Shown: in pieces, positions 34,799-43,479 of the stretch | Layout of the letters: the number at the start of each line of letters is the position of its first letter | Numbering within the stretch: the stretch's first letter is position 1 | NCBI RefSeq assembly: GCF_003171715.1 | Contig: NZ_QGHL01000007.1 | Location: 124,001-188,000, forward strand | DNA: 64,000 nt | Direction of reading: 5' to 3' | Origin: Novosphingobium meiothermophilum | GTDB taxonomy: Bacteria > Pseudomonadota > Alphaproteobacteria > Sphingomonadales > Sphingomonadaceae | The notes under the pieces: generated by a model | Database searches by the model: none | Seen by the model: the letters and a program-made list of their open reading frames with translations, nothing else | What the model was told of the DNA's origin: nothing | Position numbers and translations under genes: made by a program

Positions 34799-36286
34799 TC
34801 AGTAGTTCCACTGGACCTGCGCGCGGACCACGTCGCCCTTGGCGCGTCCGGTCCGCCGCTCGTCCGCCTCGTTGCGCTTGATGCTGGAATAGCTGAGCGT
34901 GACTTCAAGCTCCTTCATCGGCAGCCACTCCACGCCGGCTTCGTACTCGTCGGTTTCAAGCCGCGGGGCGTTGGTGGCGGCCTTGAAACCGCCCCGATAC
35001 TTCTGCCAGCGCGCGAAGGGAATGATCTGGCCGACCGGGGATTGCGGCACGCGATACATCGCCATGACATAGCCGCCGGTGGCGCGCTGCGAGCGGATGG
35101 TGCCAAGCGCCTGATCCCACTGCGGCGCGGTGCCAAAGGTCCATTCGGCCTGCACGCCGATCGGGGCGGGGTAGATCATCCCGTGGAAGTTCACGTGGTT
35201 ATCGTCATACGATACGGTCGAGACACCACCGGAGCGCAATTCAGGCCGGAACTGGTTGCGCATGGCGGTAACGCCGAACTCTGCCACCTGGCCGGGAAGG
35301 CCGATGCCATCGAGGCGGAATGGCACGGTTGCCATGCCGACCGTCATCAGCCCTCCATTGCGTTCTATGCGGTTGATTCCCTGACCGTTGTAGGCCGCCA
35401 GCGCAAAGGCGCCGTAGTTTCCGAACAGCTTCTGCCCATCGGCTGCAAGTTCGTCCCAGATCTTCTGGATCTTGGGCGGGGTGTAATAGAGCACGACGCC
35501 AAGATCGCGTTCGCCCGGCACCGGGGCATTTATCGCATCGGTGCGGTCAAGCGGGACGCGGTTGGACGAACTTTGCAGGTTTTCCCAGCCGTAGGGCACC
35601 TTCGACTGGCCGAAGCGCACCTTCAGGGTCTTGGCCTTGTCGAGATAGACATCGGCATAGGCATCGCGCATCTGGAAGAAGTGCTGGCGCGGTTCGCTGA
35701 CCGACTGGTTATTCACTGCGGCCGCCATATCGCCCTGCATGTAGAGCGAGACGCGGTCCGAAATGTCGCCCTGGACGACGAGGCGCGCACGGCGCAGGCT
35801 GAAATTGCCGTTCTCGTTGATGCCGCTGTCCTGCACCGAACGCAGCCGCGAGATGCCCGCAGGGGCGGACTTGGGACCGCTGATGATCTCGTTCAGCCGC
35901 ATCTGGGTGTAGCCGCGGATCATGAGCTTTTCATGCCACGCTTTCTTCTTCTTTGCCGGAGCTTCGGCCGCAGCCAGTTGCACGGGCCGAGCCTGCGCGG
36001 CGGGCGGTGCGGCGGAAGTGGTGGCAGAAAGGCCCGCCTGAAGCGTATCGGAAGGCGCGGTGGGGGCGGGCGCAGGCGCAGCTGCCCCCGCAGGCGCGCT
36101 GGCCATGCGCGCGTTGCCCTGCATGGCCTGAAGCGCGTGCACCATGGCCTTCAGTTCATCCACCTGCCGCTGGAGGTCGGCGATCTTTGCGGCCTGATCT
36201 TCGGGCGCGATCTGCGCCTGCGCCACACTGGCGGCGCTGATGAAAACGCATGCCGCAAGTCCTGCCCTGAAAGCCCTGCCGTTCAT
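34799..36286 (-). CDS. Phosphate-selective porin (OprO/OprP family)
   Basis: A 495-residue outer-membrane porin. It has a signal peptide (cleavage near SVAQAQ), an N-terminal coiled coil (QAAKIADLQRQVDELKAMVHALQAM), an Ala/Pro-rich linker and a 16-strand barrel with RLRSVQDSGINENGNFSLRRARLVVQGDISDRVSLYMQGD and KVRFGQSKVPYGWENLQSSSNRVPLDRTDA, ending in VQWNY. Family members form anion channels for phosphate or polyphosphate, though some homologues are general porins. A PHO-box-like array precedes the gene and fits phosphate-starvation control. Confidence 0.88.
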   Translation of the reverse strand: MNGRAFRAGLAACVFISAASVAQAQIAPEDQAAKIADLQRQVDELKAMVHALQAMQGNARMASAPAGAAAPAPAPTAPSDTLQAGLSATTSAAPPAAQARPVQLAAAEAPAKKKKAWHEKLMIRGYTQMRLNEIISGPKSAPAGISRLRSVQDSGINENGNFSLRRARLVVQGDISDRVSLYMQGDMAAAVNNQSVSEPRQHFFQMRDAYADVYLDKAKTLKVRFGQSKVPYGWENLQSSSNRVPLDRTDAINAPVPGERDLGVVLYYTPPKIQKIWDELAADGQKLFGNYGAFALAAYNGQGINRIERNGGLMTVGMATVPFRLDGIGLPGQVAEFGVTAMRNQFRPELRSGGVSTVSYDDNHVNFHGMIYPAPIGVQAEWTFGTAPQWDQALGTIRSQRATGGYVMAMYRVPQSPVGQIIPFARWQKYRGGFKAATNAPRLETDEYEAGVEWLPMKELEVTLSYSSIKRNEADERRTGRAKGDVVRAQVQWNY

Positions 36287-36346
36287 TTCCGCGAGAATCT
36301 CCGTGTCGGGTTCGGATCGACCCGGAGCGGCCGCTAGAGCGTCAAA

Positions 36347-36375
36347 ATGACGGATATGTGACAGTCGATTGACGC
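36347..36375 (-). promoter_or_regulatory. Three-repeat PHO box upstream of the porin gene
   Basis: On the minus strand GCGTCAA-TCGA-CTGTCAC-ATAT-CCGTCAT gives three 7-bp direct repeats with an 11-bp period. The last two units (36364 to 36347) match the PhoB consensus CTGTCAT-N4-CTGTCAT at all but two bases. The array lies 61-89 bp upstream of the porin start and points to it. Confidence 0.6.
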
Positions 36376-36497
36376 ATTCCTGCGGCGTTTGCGTGTTAAA
36401 AGTAGCGTAAGATGCTGATAAAAAGATGGAAATGTTTAATTACAATACAGTGATGATCGTCAGAAAAATGTCTTCGGATTGAAAACTTTGATGCGGT

Positions 36498-36528
36498 CGC
36501 GGGGCGCTGCCTGCACCAGCGCCCCGCG
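36498..36528 (+). promoter_or_regulatory. 12-bp perfect hairpin in the lepA leader
   Basis: CGCGGGGCGCTG (36498-36509) and CAGCGCCCCGCG (36517-36528) pair fully around CCTGCAC, ending 35 nt before the lepA ATG. It follows an AT-rich stretch of about 90 bp (36395-36490) that is unusual for this GC-rich window. No T run follows. It may control lepA translation or end a short leader transcript. Confidence 0.5.
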
Positions 36529-36563
36529 TGACTCGCAGCCTTGCACCTGCTAACGGCGCGCGC

Positions 36564-38381
<1,818 letters not shown>

Positions 38382-38405
38382 GCCCTGCTTCGGACCTGAG
38401 AGGCA

Positions 38406-38440
38406 AAAGACCCGCCGGACTTGCATCTGGCGGGTCTTTG
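38406..38440. terminator. Bidirectional terminator between lepA and the RNA helicase gene
   Basis: AAAGACCCGCC and GGCGGGTCTTT form an 11-bp stem with a 12-nt loop. A/T tracts at both ends allow it to work for both convergent genes. Confidence 0.85.
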
Positions 38441-38444
38441 TCTA

Positions 38445-40247
38445 TCAGCGAGCGCCCTGCGGGCCTTTGCGATGCGGTTTTCCCTGTGGGCGTTGTCCTG
38501 CCGGATGCGGGCGGCGAGGGCCACGCGGTCCATCGGCGCGCGGACCGTCGGCGCGCGGACCGTCGGCGCGCGGACCGTCGGCGCGCTGGAACTTGCGCGG
38601 GCCGTCGTTCGGGCTGCGGCGATTGTCGCGCGCGTGTTCGCGCGGGCCTTCAGGCGCAGGTTCGATGTGGATGCCGTTCTCGTCCTCGCCCTTCGGATCG
38701 GCGGTGCGGCGCACGGCATCGGTAAAACGATCCGCAATCGCGCGGGGAACCTGAAACCAGGTTTCGTTGGGGGCAATGCGGATCGCGCCGATTTCCTGAC
38801 GCGAGACGTGGCCACGGCGGCACAGCGTGGGCAGGATCCAGCGCGGATCCGCGTTCTGGCGGCGGCCGACATCCATGCGGAACCAGACCACATCATCGAA
38901 GCCGGGCCGGTGCGCGGTCTGCCTGCGGCCTTCGTCAGAACCGGAAAGCAGTTCTTCCGGCTGGGGCAGGGCGGCGCGATGGGCGCGGACCAGCGCTGCG
39001 GCCAGCTCTTCGGCGCTGCGCTGTTCAAGCAGGGTGCGGGCGATGTCGAGGTCTGCCTCGTCCGGCTCTACGGGCGTCAGGATGGTGGCAAGCAGACGTT
39101 CGCGATCCTGCGCGCGGATTGCCTCAGGGGAGGGCACCTCGGTCCATTCGGCGTTGATCTTCGCGCCGCGCAGCATCATTTCCACGCGGCGACGGCGCGG
39201 GAAGGGCACGATCAGCACGGCGGTGCCCTTCTTGCCTGCGCGACCCGTCCGGCCCGACCGGTGTTGCAGCGTTTCGGCATCGCGCGGGATTTCCACGTGA
39301 ATCACAAGGCTGAGCGAAGGCAGATCGATCCCGCGCGCAGCCACATCGGTTGCAACGCACACGCGGGCGCGGCGGTCACGCAGGGCCTGAAGCGCGTTAT
39401 TGCGCTCCGACTGGCTGTGTTCGCCCGAAAGCGCCACGGCAGTGAAGCCGCGCTCGACCAGCGTGGCATGAAGGCGGCGCACGTTATCACGCGTGGCGCA
39501 GAACAGCATCGCGGTTTCGGCTTCGTGGAAGCGCAGCAGGTTGACGACGGCCGCTTCAATCTCGGCCGGGGCGACGGCAACCGCGCGATAGGCGATGTCG
39601 CCATGGCCGCGCGCTTCACTGACGGTCGAGATGCGCAGGGCATCACGCTGATAGCGGCGAGCCAGCGCCTCGATCGGCTTGGGCATCGTTGCCGAGAACA
39701 GCAGGGTGCGACGGCTTTCGGGCGTCGCGTCGAGCAGTTCCTCAAGGTCTTCGCGAAAGCCCATGTCGAGCATTTCGTCGGCCTCGTCGAGGACCACGCA
39801 GGCCAGCGCCGAAAGATCCAGCGCCCCGCGTTCAAGGTGATCGCGCAGGCGGCCCGGCGTGCCGACGACAATGTGCGCGCCGCCCTGAAGGGCGCGCCTC
39901 TCGCGCGAAGGGTCCATGCCGCCAACGCAGGTGGCGATGCGCGCATGGGTGGGGGCATAGAGCCATGCCAGTTCCCGGCTGACCTGAAGCGCGAGTTCGC
40001 GCGTGGGAGCAACGACAAGCGCAAGCGGAGCGACGGCGAAGGGCAGGGCGCTTTCGTCGCCGATCAGTTCGCCCGCCATGGCAAGGCCGAAGGCCACTGT
40101 CTTGCCCGATCCGGTCTGGGCCGAAACCACCAGATCGCGGCCCCGTGCTTCGGGCTGGGTCACGGCAGCCTGAACCGGGGTGAGGGCCGTGTAGCCATGA
40201 TCTTCGAGCGCCTGCGCAAGCGGGCGCGGTAGGTGTGCAAAAGTCAT
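38445..40247 (-). CDS. DEAD-box ATP-dependent RNA helicase with DbpA-like RNA-binding domain
   Basis: A 600-residue RNA helicase. The core has Q-motif (YTALTPVQAAV), motif I AQTGSGKT, Ia PTRELALQ, GG, TPGRLRDH, II DEAD (LDEADEMLDMGF), III SAT, and the second RecA domain with VATDVAARGIDLPSL and HRSGRTGRAGKKGTA. The C-terminal part carries a DbpA-type RNA-binding domain (DPRWILPTLCRRGHVSRQEIGAIRIAPNETWFQVPRAIADRFTDAV), which in DbpA recognises 23S rRNA, and then a basic Arg/Gly/Pro tail containing four ADGPR repeats. A role in 50S assembly is inferred. The ATG at 40247 is the conventional start (MTFAHLPRPL). Confidence 0.92.
   Translation of the reverse strand: MTFAHLPRPLAQALEDHGYTALTPVQAAVTQPEARGRDLVVSAQTGSGKTVAFGLAMAGELIGDESALPFAVAPLALVVAPTRELALQVSRELAWLYAPTHARIATCVGGMDPSRERRALQGGAHIVVGTPGRLRDHLERGALDLSALACVVLDEADEMLDMGFREDLEELLDATPESRRTLLFSATMPKPIEALARRYQRDALRISTVSEARGHGDIAYRAVAVAPAEIEAAVVNLLRFHEAETAMLFCATRDNVRRLHATLVERGFTAVALSGEHSQSERNNALQALRDRRARVCVATDVAARGIDLPSLSLVIHVEIPRDAETLQHRSGRTGRAGKKGTAVLIVPFPRRRRVEMMLRGAKINAEWTEVPSPEAIRAQDRERLLATILTPVEPDEADLDIARTLLEQRSAEELAAALVRAHRAALPQPEELLSGSDEGRRQTAHRPGFDDVVWFRMDVGRRQNADPRWILPTLCRRGHVSRQEIGAIRIAPNETWFQVPRAIADRFTDAVRRTADPKGEDENGIHIEPAPEGPREHARDNRRSPNDGPRKFQRADGPRADGPRADGPRADGPRGPRRPHPAGQRPQGKPHRKGPQGAR
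38534..38593. repeat. 15-bp tandem repeat encoding ADGPR units
   Basis: The unit CGGCGCGCGGACCGT is repeated without gaps at 38534, 38549 and 38564, with diverged partial units on both sides. It codes for the repeated ADGPR motif in the tail of the helicase. Such in-frame minisatellites vary in copy number between strains. Confidence 0.85.
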
Positions 40248-40554
40248 CGTCAAAAAATCGCCATTCCTGCCGCAGATGCGGCATTCGCAAAGGTGTTGGG
40301 CCAGTATCGGCTGGGTGGCCGGTCTTTTCCCGGCACGAATCGCCTCAGCCCGTTCCCACACAGTGCACGGCGATACCTGTGCGGCGGCCCCTACACGTCT
40401 TTTGCCGGTTTGGCTTCAATTTCTTTTGCGGCGTCGGTTCCGTCCGCGTGGAGCGCCTGAATGGCCGGGGTGTCGGGCCATGCAACCGAATGCGGATGGC
40501 ATTTTCCCCTGCGGACGGTTGACGCGCCGCCGATTTGCCGACAGGCAGCGCGGC

Positions 40555-41043
40555 ATGATCGATCCCCGCCATTTCCGCAATGTTCTGGGCGTCTGGCCAA
40601 CCGGCGTCTGCGTGATCACATCGGTTGACGCCGGAGGGCAGCGCCACGGGCTTGTGGTCGGCTCGTTCACGTCGATCTCGCTCAATCCGCCGCTGGTGGG
40701 CTTCTTCCCGGACAAGCGCTCGTCAACCTGGCCAAGGATCGCGCAAGTCGGACGGTTCTGCGTGAACGTGCTGGGCGCCGATCAGCTTTCGCTGTGCCAG
40801 CGCTTTGCCGCCCGTAGCGACGACAAGTTTGCCGATCTGGCGCACGGCACCACGCCTTCGGGCCAGCCTCTGCTTGATGATGCTATTGCCTGGATCGATT
40901 GCCGGGTGGAGCGGGTGGAGGACATTGGCGACCATCTCCTGGTCGTTGGCGCTGTTGATTCGCTCGACCGCCGGGAGGAAGGCAATCCGCTGCTCTTCTT
41001 CCGCGGGCAATACCACGATCTGGCGCGCCTTTCCGGAGAGTGA
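40555..41043 (+). CDS. Flavin reductase-like FMN-binding protein
   Basis: A 162-residue split-barrel flavin reductase domain: FRNVLGVWPTGVCVITSVDAGGQRHGLVVGSFTSISLNPPLVGFFPDKRSSTWPRIAQVGRFCVNVLGADQLSLCQRFA and the conserved DAIAWIDCRVERVEDIGDHLLVVGAV. Such enzymes reduce FMN or FAD with NAD(P)H and often feed two-component monooxygenases; no oxygenase gene is adjacent, so its partner is elsewhere. No clear ribosome site; GTTGACG lies about 35 nt upstream. The 307-bp gap before it (40248-40554) shows no gene and only a short TGCCGCA/TGCGGCA palindrome near 40268. Confidence 0.87.
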   Translation: MIDPRHFRNVLGVWPTGVCVITSVDAGGQRHGLVVGSFTSISLNPPLVGFFPDKRSSTWPRIAQVGRFCVNVLGADQLSLCQRFAARSDDKFADLAHGTTPSGQPLLDDAIAWIDCRVERVEDIGDHLLVVGAVDSLDRREEGNPLLFFRGQYHDLARLSGE

Positions 41044-41117
41044 ACCCTGACAGCAGGGTGAAGGGGGCGGATGAAGCGGGCTTTTTCTTCCATATGCGAG
41101 CGAAAAATCCGCCGATT

Positions 41118-41131
41118 TTGACATCCGTCAA
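41118..41131 (+). promoter_or_regulatory. FNR/FnrL box
   Basis: TTGAC-ATCC-GTCAA is a perfect palindrome that fits the FNR/FixK consensus TTGAY-N4-RTCAA. It lies after the flavin reductase gene and 206 bp before the fnrL start codon, and is placed to activate the promoter of the candidate small RNA. Confidence 0.75.
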
Positions 41132-41151
41132 CGTCTGTCCTTCGCGCACGG

Positions 41152-41157
41152 GATAAT
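41152..41157 (+). promoter_or_regulatory. -10 element of the FNR-dependent promoter
   Basis: GATAAT matches TATAAT at five of six positions. It begins 20 bp after the FNR box, close to the 22 bp expected for a class II FNR promoter, and predicts a start near 41164. Confidence 0.5.
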
Positions 41158-41163
41158 CCTGTT

Positions 41164-41263
41164 TTCGACAGAGCGGTTGGTCACTTTTTCCGACCCGCCA
41201 ACCTCTCTGGCGATTTCTCCCCAACTTGGGCGGCCCGAATGTTCGTGCCGCCCGATTTTTTTT
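41164..41263 (+). ncRNA. Candidate FnrL-dependent small RNA (or attenuated fnrL leader)
   Basis: The predicted transcript of about 100 nt has three parts. A 5' stem-loop pairs CAGAG-C-GGTTGG (41169-41180) with CCAACC-T-CTCTG (41198-41209). A single-stranded segment follows (41210-41227) with GATTTCTCCCC, complementary to ribosome binding sites. A terminator hairpin with eight T closes it (41228-41263). The promoter has a perfect FNR box and a -10. No reading frame of note is inside. This is the usual build of trans-acting sRNAs; E. coli FnrS is a functional analogue but I see no sequence relation. Alternatively it is a leader that ends fnrL transcription early. Expression is not shown by sequence alone. 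Confidence 0.55.
41228..41263 (+). terminator. Rho-independent terminator upstream of fnrL
   Basis: GGGCGGC (41228-41234) pairs with GCCGCCC (41247-41253), with CGAA/TTCG pairing further in, then GA and eight T (41256-41263). It is 74 bp before the fnrL ATG, so it must end a transcript initiated upstream. Confidence 0.85.
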
Positions 41264-41336
41264 GACAAGTATATCAGGATCAAGCGCTCCTATTCGCCAA
41301 TTGCTGCAAAACCTGTCTCATGATACGTGAACCCGC

Positions 41337-42032
41337 ATGTCAACGTGCGAAACCTGTGTGGTCCGTAACCGTGCGATCTGCGCCGGACTTGAACGCGATG
41401 AACTGGCCTTGCTTAATGCCATTGGTCGCCGCCGCACCGTTACGGCAGGTGAATCGCTGATCTGGGAAGATGACGATTCCCTGCTGGTGGCCAATGTGAT
41501 CGAAGGTGTCCTCAAGCTGACCACCAGCACCGAGGACGGGCGCGAGCAGATTGTCGGCGTTGCCTATCCGGCTGATTTCATCGGAAGACCATTCGGACAG
41601 ACCAGCCGCGCCAGCGTGGTGGCACTGACCGACGCGCGGGTCTGCGTTTTTTCACGCAACGATTTCGACCGCTTCGCCCGCGAGCATCCGGAGCTTGAGC
41701 ACAAGCTGCTTGAACGCACCTTGTCCGAATTGGACCGGACGCGCTCGTGGATGATGCTGCTTGGCCGCAAGAACGCTGCGGAAAAGATTGCCACGTTTCT
41801 GCTGGAAATGTCCGAGCGGCTGGCCGAGACCGGCTGCACGCCCGCGTTCGGCCCGGCAGACAGGTTTGCCCTGCCTTTTTCGCGCCAGCAGGTGGCCGAC
41901 GTGCTGGGCCTGACCATCGAGACCGTGAGCCGCCAGTTCACCCGGCTGAAGAACGAGGGCGTGATCGACCTGCCATCGCGCCGCGAGGTGGAGATCCTCG
42001 ATCGTCCGGCCTTGAAGGCGCTGGCTGGCTGA
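41337..42032 (+). CDS. fnrL: FnrL-type oxygen-responsive Crp/Fnr transcription factor
   Basis: A 231-residue regulator with the Cys ligands for an oxygen-labile [4Fe-4S] cluster: Cys4, Cys7 and Cys15 at the extreme N-terminus (MSTCETCVVRNRAIC) and Cys103 (DARVCVFSR). A cyclic-nucleotide-like beta-roll, dimer helix (NAAEKIATFLLEMSERL) and winged HTH follow (LPFSRQQVADVLGLTIETVSRQFTRLKNEGVI). The recognition helix has E-x-x-S-R, the FNR-specific readout of TTGAT/TTGAC half sites. Two perfect FNR boxes are in this window, before the small RNA and before ccoN. It most likely activates the cbb3 oxidase and hemN under low oxygen. Confidence 0.95.
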   Translation: MSTCETCVVRNRAICAGLERDELALLNAIGRRRTVTAGESLIWEDDDSLLVANVIEGVLKLTTSTEDGREQIVGVAYPADFIGRPFGQTSRASVVALTDARVCVFSRNDFDRFAREHPELEHKLLERTLSELDRTRSWMMLLGRKNAAEKIATFLLEMSERLAETGCTPAFGPADRFALPFSRQQVADVLGLTIETVSRQFTRLKNEGVIDLPSRREVEILDRPALKALAG

Positions 42033-42143
42033 CATCCGCGCAGACCGTTCAGCGGCCTCGCCCTGGCAAAACTAAGTCACGGATAGATACGCGCCCAGCT
42101 GCATTGACCGCGTGAAGAGAAACACGCGGAAAGGAATGCAGCC

Positions 42144-42350
42144 ATGCGTGAACCACAAAACCCTGAGGCCGATGCGCAAGGGCGAGTCCGGCTTCGTGCC
42201 ACGCTTGGGCTGGTGCTGGCGGGCGCTGCGCTGTCGGCGTTCCTTTCTGCCGCCGGCCATTCCGGCTGGTTTGAACTGCGCCCGGCAAGCATGGGGGCTG
42301 CTGCCATGGCCGAGGCGGCCGGGCCTCCCGCTGCGGCCGATCGGGGCTGA
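42144..42350 (+). CDS. Small single-helix membrane protein, hypothetical
   Basis: A possible 68-residue protein with one transmembrane helix (RATLGLVLAGAALSAFLSAAG) and an Ala-rich tail. The ATG follows AAGGAATGCAGCC, a usable ribosome site. Just upstream CCGCGTG (42108-42114) and CACGCGG (42123-42129) could form a leader hairpin. Located between fnrL and the ompW/cco genes, where small respiratory or stress-related membrane proteins would not be surprising. No family recognised. Confidence 0.45.
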   Translation: MREPQNPEADAQGRVRLRATLGLVLAGAALSAFLSAAGHSGWFELRPASMGAAAMAEAAGPPAAADRG

Positions 42351-42414
42351 TGCGCCGGTTGGCTGGCAGGCCTTCTGCCGGAAGGTTTCGCACAGGAACA
42401 TGCCTTGAAAGGTA

Positions 42415-42466
42415 GCGGGCAGGAACGCGGCGAGGTGATCCCAGAACCTCGCACGTTCCTGCCCGC
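42415..42466. repeat. Long nested inverted repeat between convergent genes
   Basis: GCGGGCAGGAACG (42415-42427) pairs with CGTTCCTGCCCGC (42454-42466), and inside it GCGAGGT pairs with ACCTCGC around a 9-nt loop. The 52-nt hairpin lies between the small membrane protein gene and the 3' end of the OmpW-like gene; it probably ends or protects transcripts from both sides, although T runs are missing. Confidence 0.65.
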
Positions 42467-42541
42467 CGTCCCCTGTCGTTGCGCCGCGCGTGGGGGTTGG
42501 CGAAGCGACCGGGGAATGGGGTCAGGAGGCCGGGAGCGGCG

Positions 42542-43243
42542 TCAGAACCGGTAGGACAGTCCTGCGCTCAGCACCCAGGGATCAAGCGAGTGCTTGGTGG
42601 CAAGCACTTCGGCGTTGCCGGCATAGAAGCGGGCCGTGGTGTCCATGAAGTATTTCTTGCCATCAAGGCTGATGCCCAGACCCTTGTCGTTCACGGGGAT
42701 GTCGATCCCGGCCTGAAGGGCAAGGCCTACCTCGTTCGACATCTTCACCTTGGTGACGCCCAGCGGGGTTACGCTGGCACCGGGCTTTTCACCGAAGATC
42801 AGGAACATCGAAGGACCGGCACCGACATAGGGCTTGATCCCGCCGCCCATCGGCAGGTGATACTTGAGCGTGAGCGTGGCGGGCAGGATCAGCACGTGAT
42901 CGACGATGCGATTGGCCGGTGCGAGCGTGCCCGTGCCGCTGACGCGGTGCTGGGTAAAGCAGCAGATCGTTTCGGCCGAGACATTGGGCGAGAAGAAATA
43001 CTCGACCGCCAGAGTCGGCACGACATTGTCGTTCGCCTTGGTGTTGGCGCCGACGGTCAGATTGAGCGGATCGTTCTTCACTTCGACGATCTTGCCATCG
43101 GGCAGAACGCCCGTGCCGAGCACCTTGACCTGCAGCTTGCCCTCGGACGAACCGGCAAGGGCCTGTGTCGGCGACAGCATTGCAGCCGCAGCCGCGATGG
43201 CAGGAATGGCGCCGGAAATGACGGCAGTCATCAGCTTCTTCAT
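42542..43243 (-). CDS. ompW: OmpW/AlkL family outer-membrane protein
   Basis: A 233-residue protein with a signal peptide (MKKLMTAVISGAIPAIAAAAAMLSPTQALA), then the OmpW-type eight-stranded barrel: KLQVKVLGTGVLPDG, DNVVPTLAVEYFFSPNVSAETICCFTQHRVSGTG, ILPATLTLKYHLPMGGGIKPYVGAGPSMFLIF, and a C-terminal VLSAGLSYRF ending in Phe. OmpW/AlkL barrels let small hydrophobic molecules enter. In some proteobacteria ompW is induced by FNR; the FNR box at 43405 lies 160 bp upstream on the divergent side. The ATG 43243 has AGGACAAG upstream. Confidence 0.9.
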   Translation of the reverse strand: MKKLMTAVISGAIPAIAAAAAMLSPTQALAGSSEGKLQVKVLGTGVLPDGKIVEVKNDPLNLTVGANTKANDNVVPTLAVEYFFSPNVSAETICCFTQHRVSGTGTLAPANRIVDHVLILPATLTLKYHLPMGGGIKPYVGAGPSMFLIFGEKPGASVTPLGVTKVKMSNEVGLALQAGIDIPVNDKGLGISLDGKKYFMDTTARFYAGNAEVLATKHSLDPWVLSAGLSYRF

Positions 43244-43404
43244 TGATCTTGTCCTGCGCCACGGCTGGCCAACCCCTCGTTGGCCGAACGTCTCTCCGTG
43301 GCTCGCCCAGCCTGATGCACCGCGGCGAATCAGCCGACATTGACGAAGCGCAAAAATGGAAACGCGCAATCTGAGACCAAAGTCTGAGAACGCTTCCGGC
43401 GGAT

Positions 43405-43418
43405 TTGACACGGGTCAA
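43405..43418. promoter_or_regulatory. FNR/FnrL box between ompW and ccoN
   Basis: TTGAC-ACGG-GTCAA is a perfect palindromic match to the FNR/FixK consensus, 61 bp before the ccoN ATG. A consensus -10 at the class II position is not obvious (TACGGT at 43434 is somewhat too close). The site may also influence the divergent ompW gene. Confidence 0.8.
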
Positions 43419-43479
43419 TGTTCGCCCCGGCATTACGGTGCAGCGCGAAAGGCACATCACTCATGGAAGGGAAGGCTCC

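Noticed and set aside
41262..41267. TTGACA after the terminator as -35 of an fnrL promoter
   Set aside because: No -10 is found at 16-18 bp, and the T residues belong to the terminator tract. fnrL surely needs a promoter nearby but this one is not supported.
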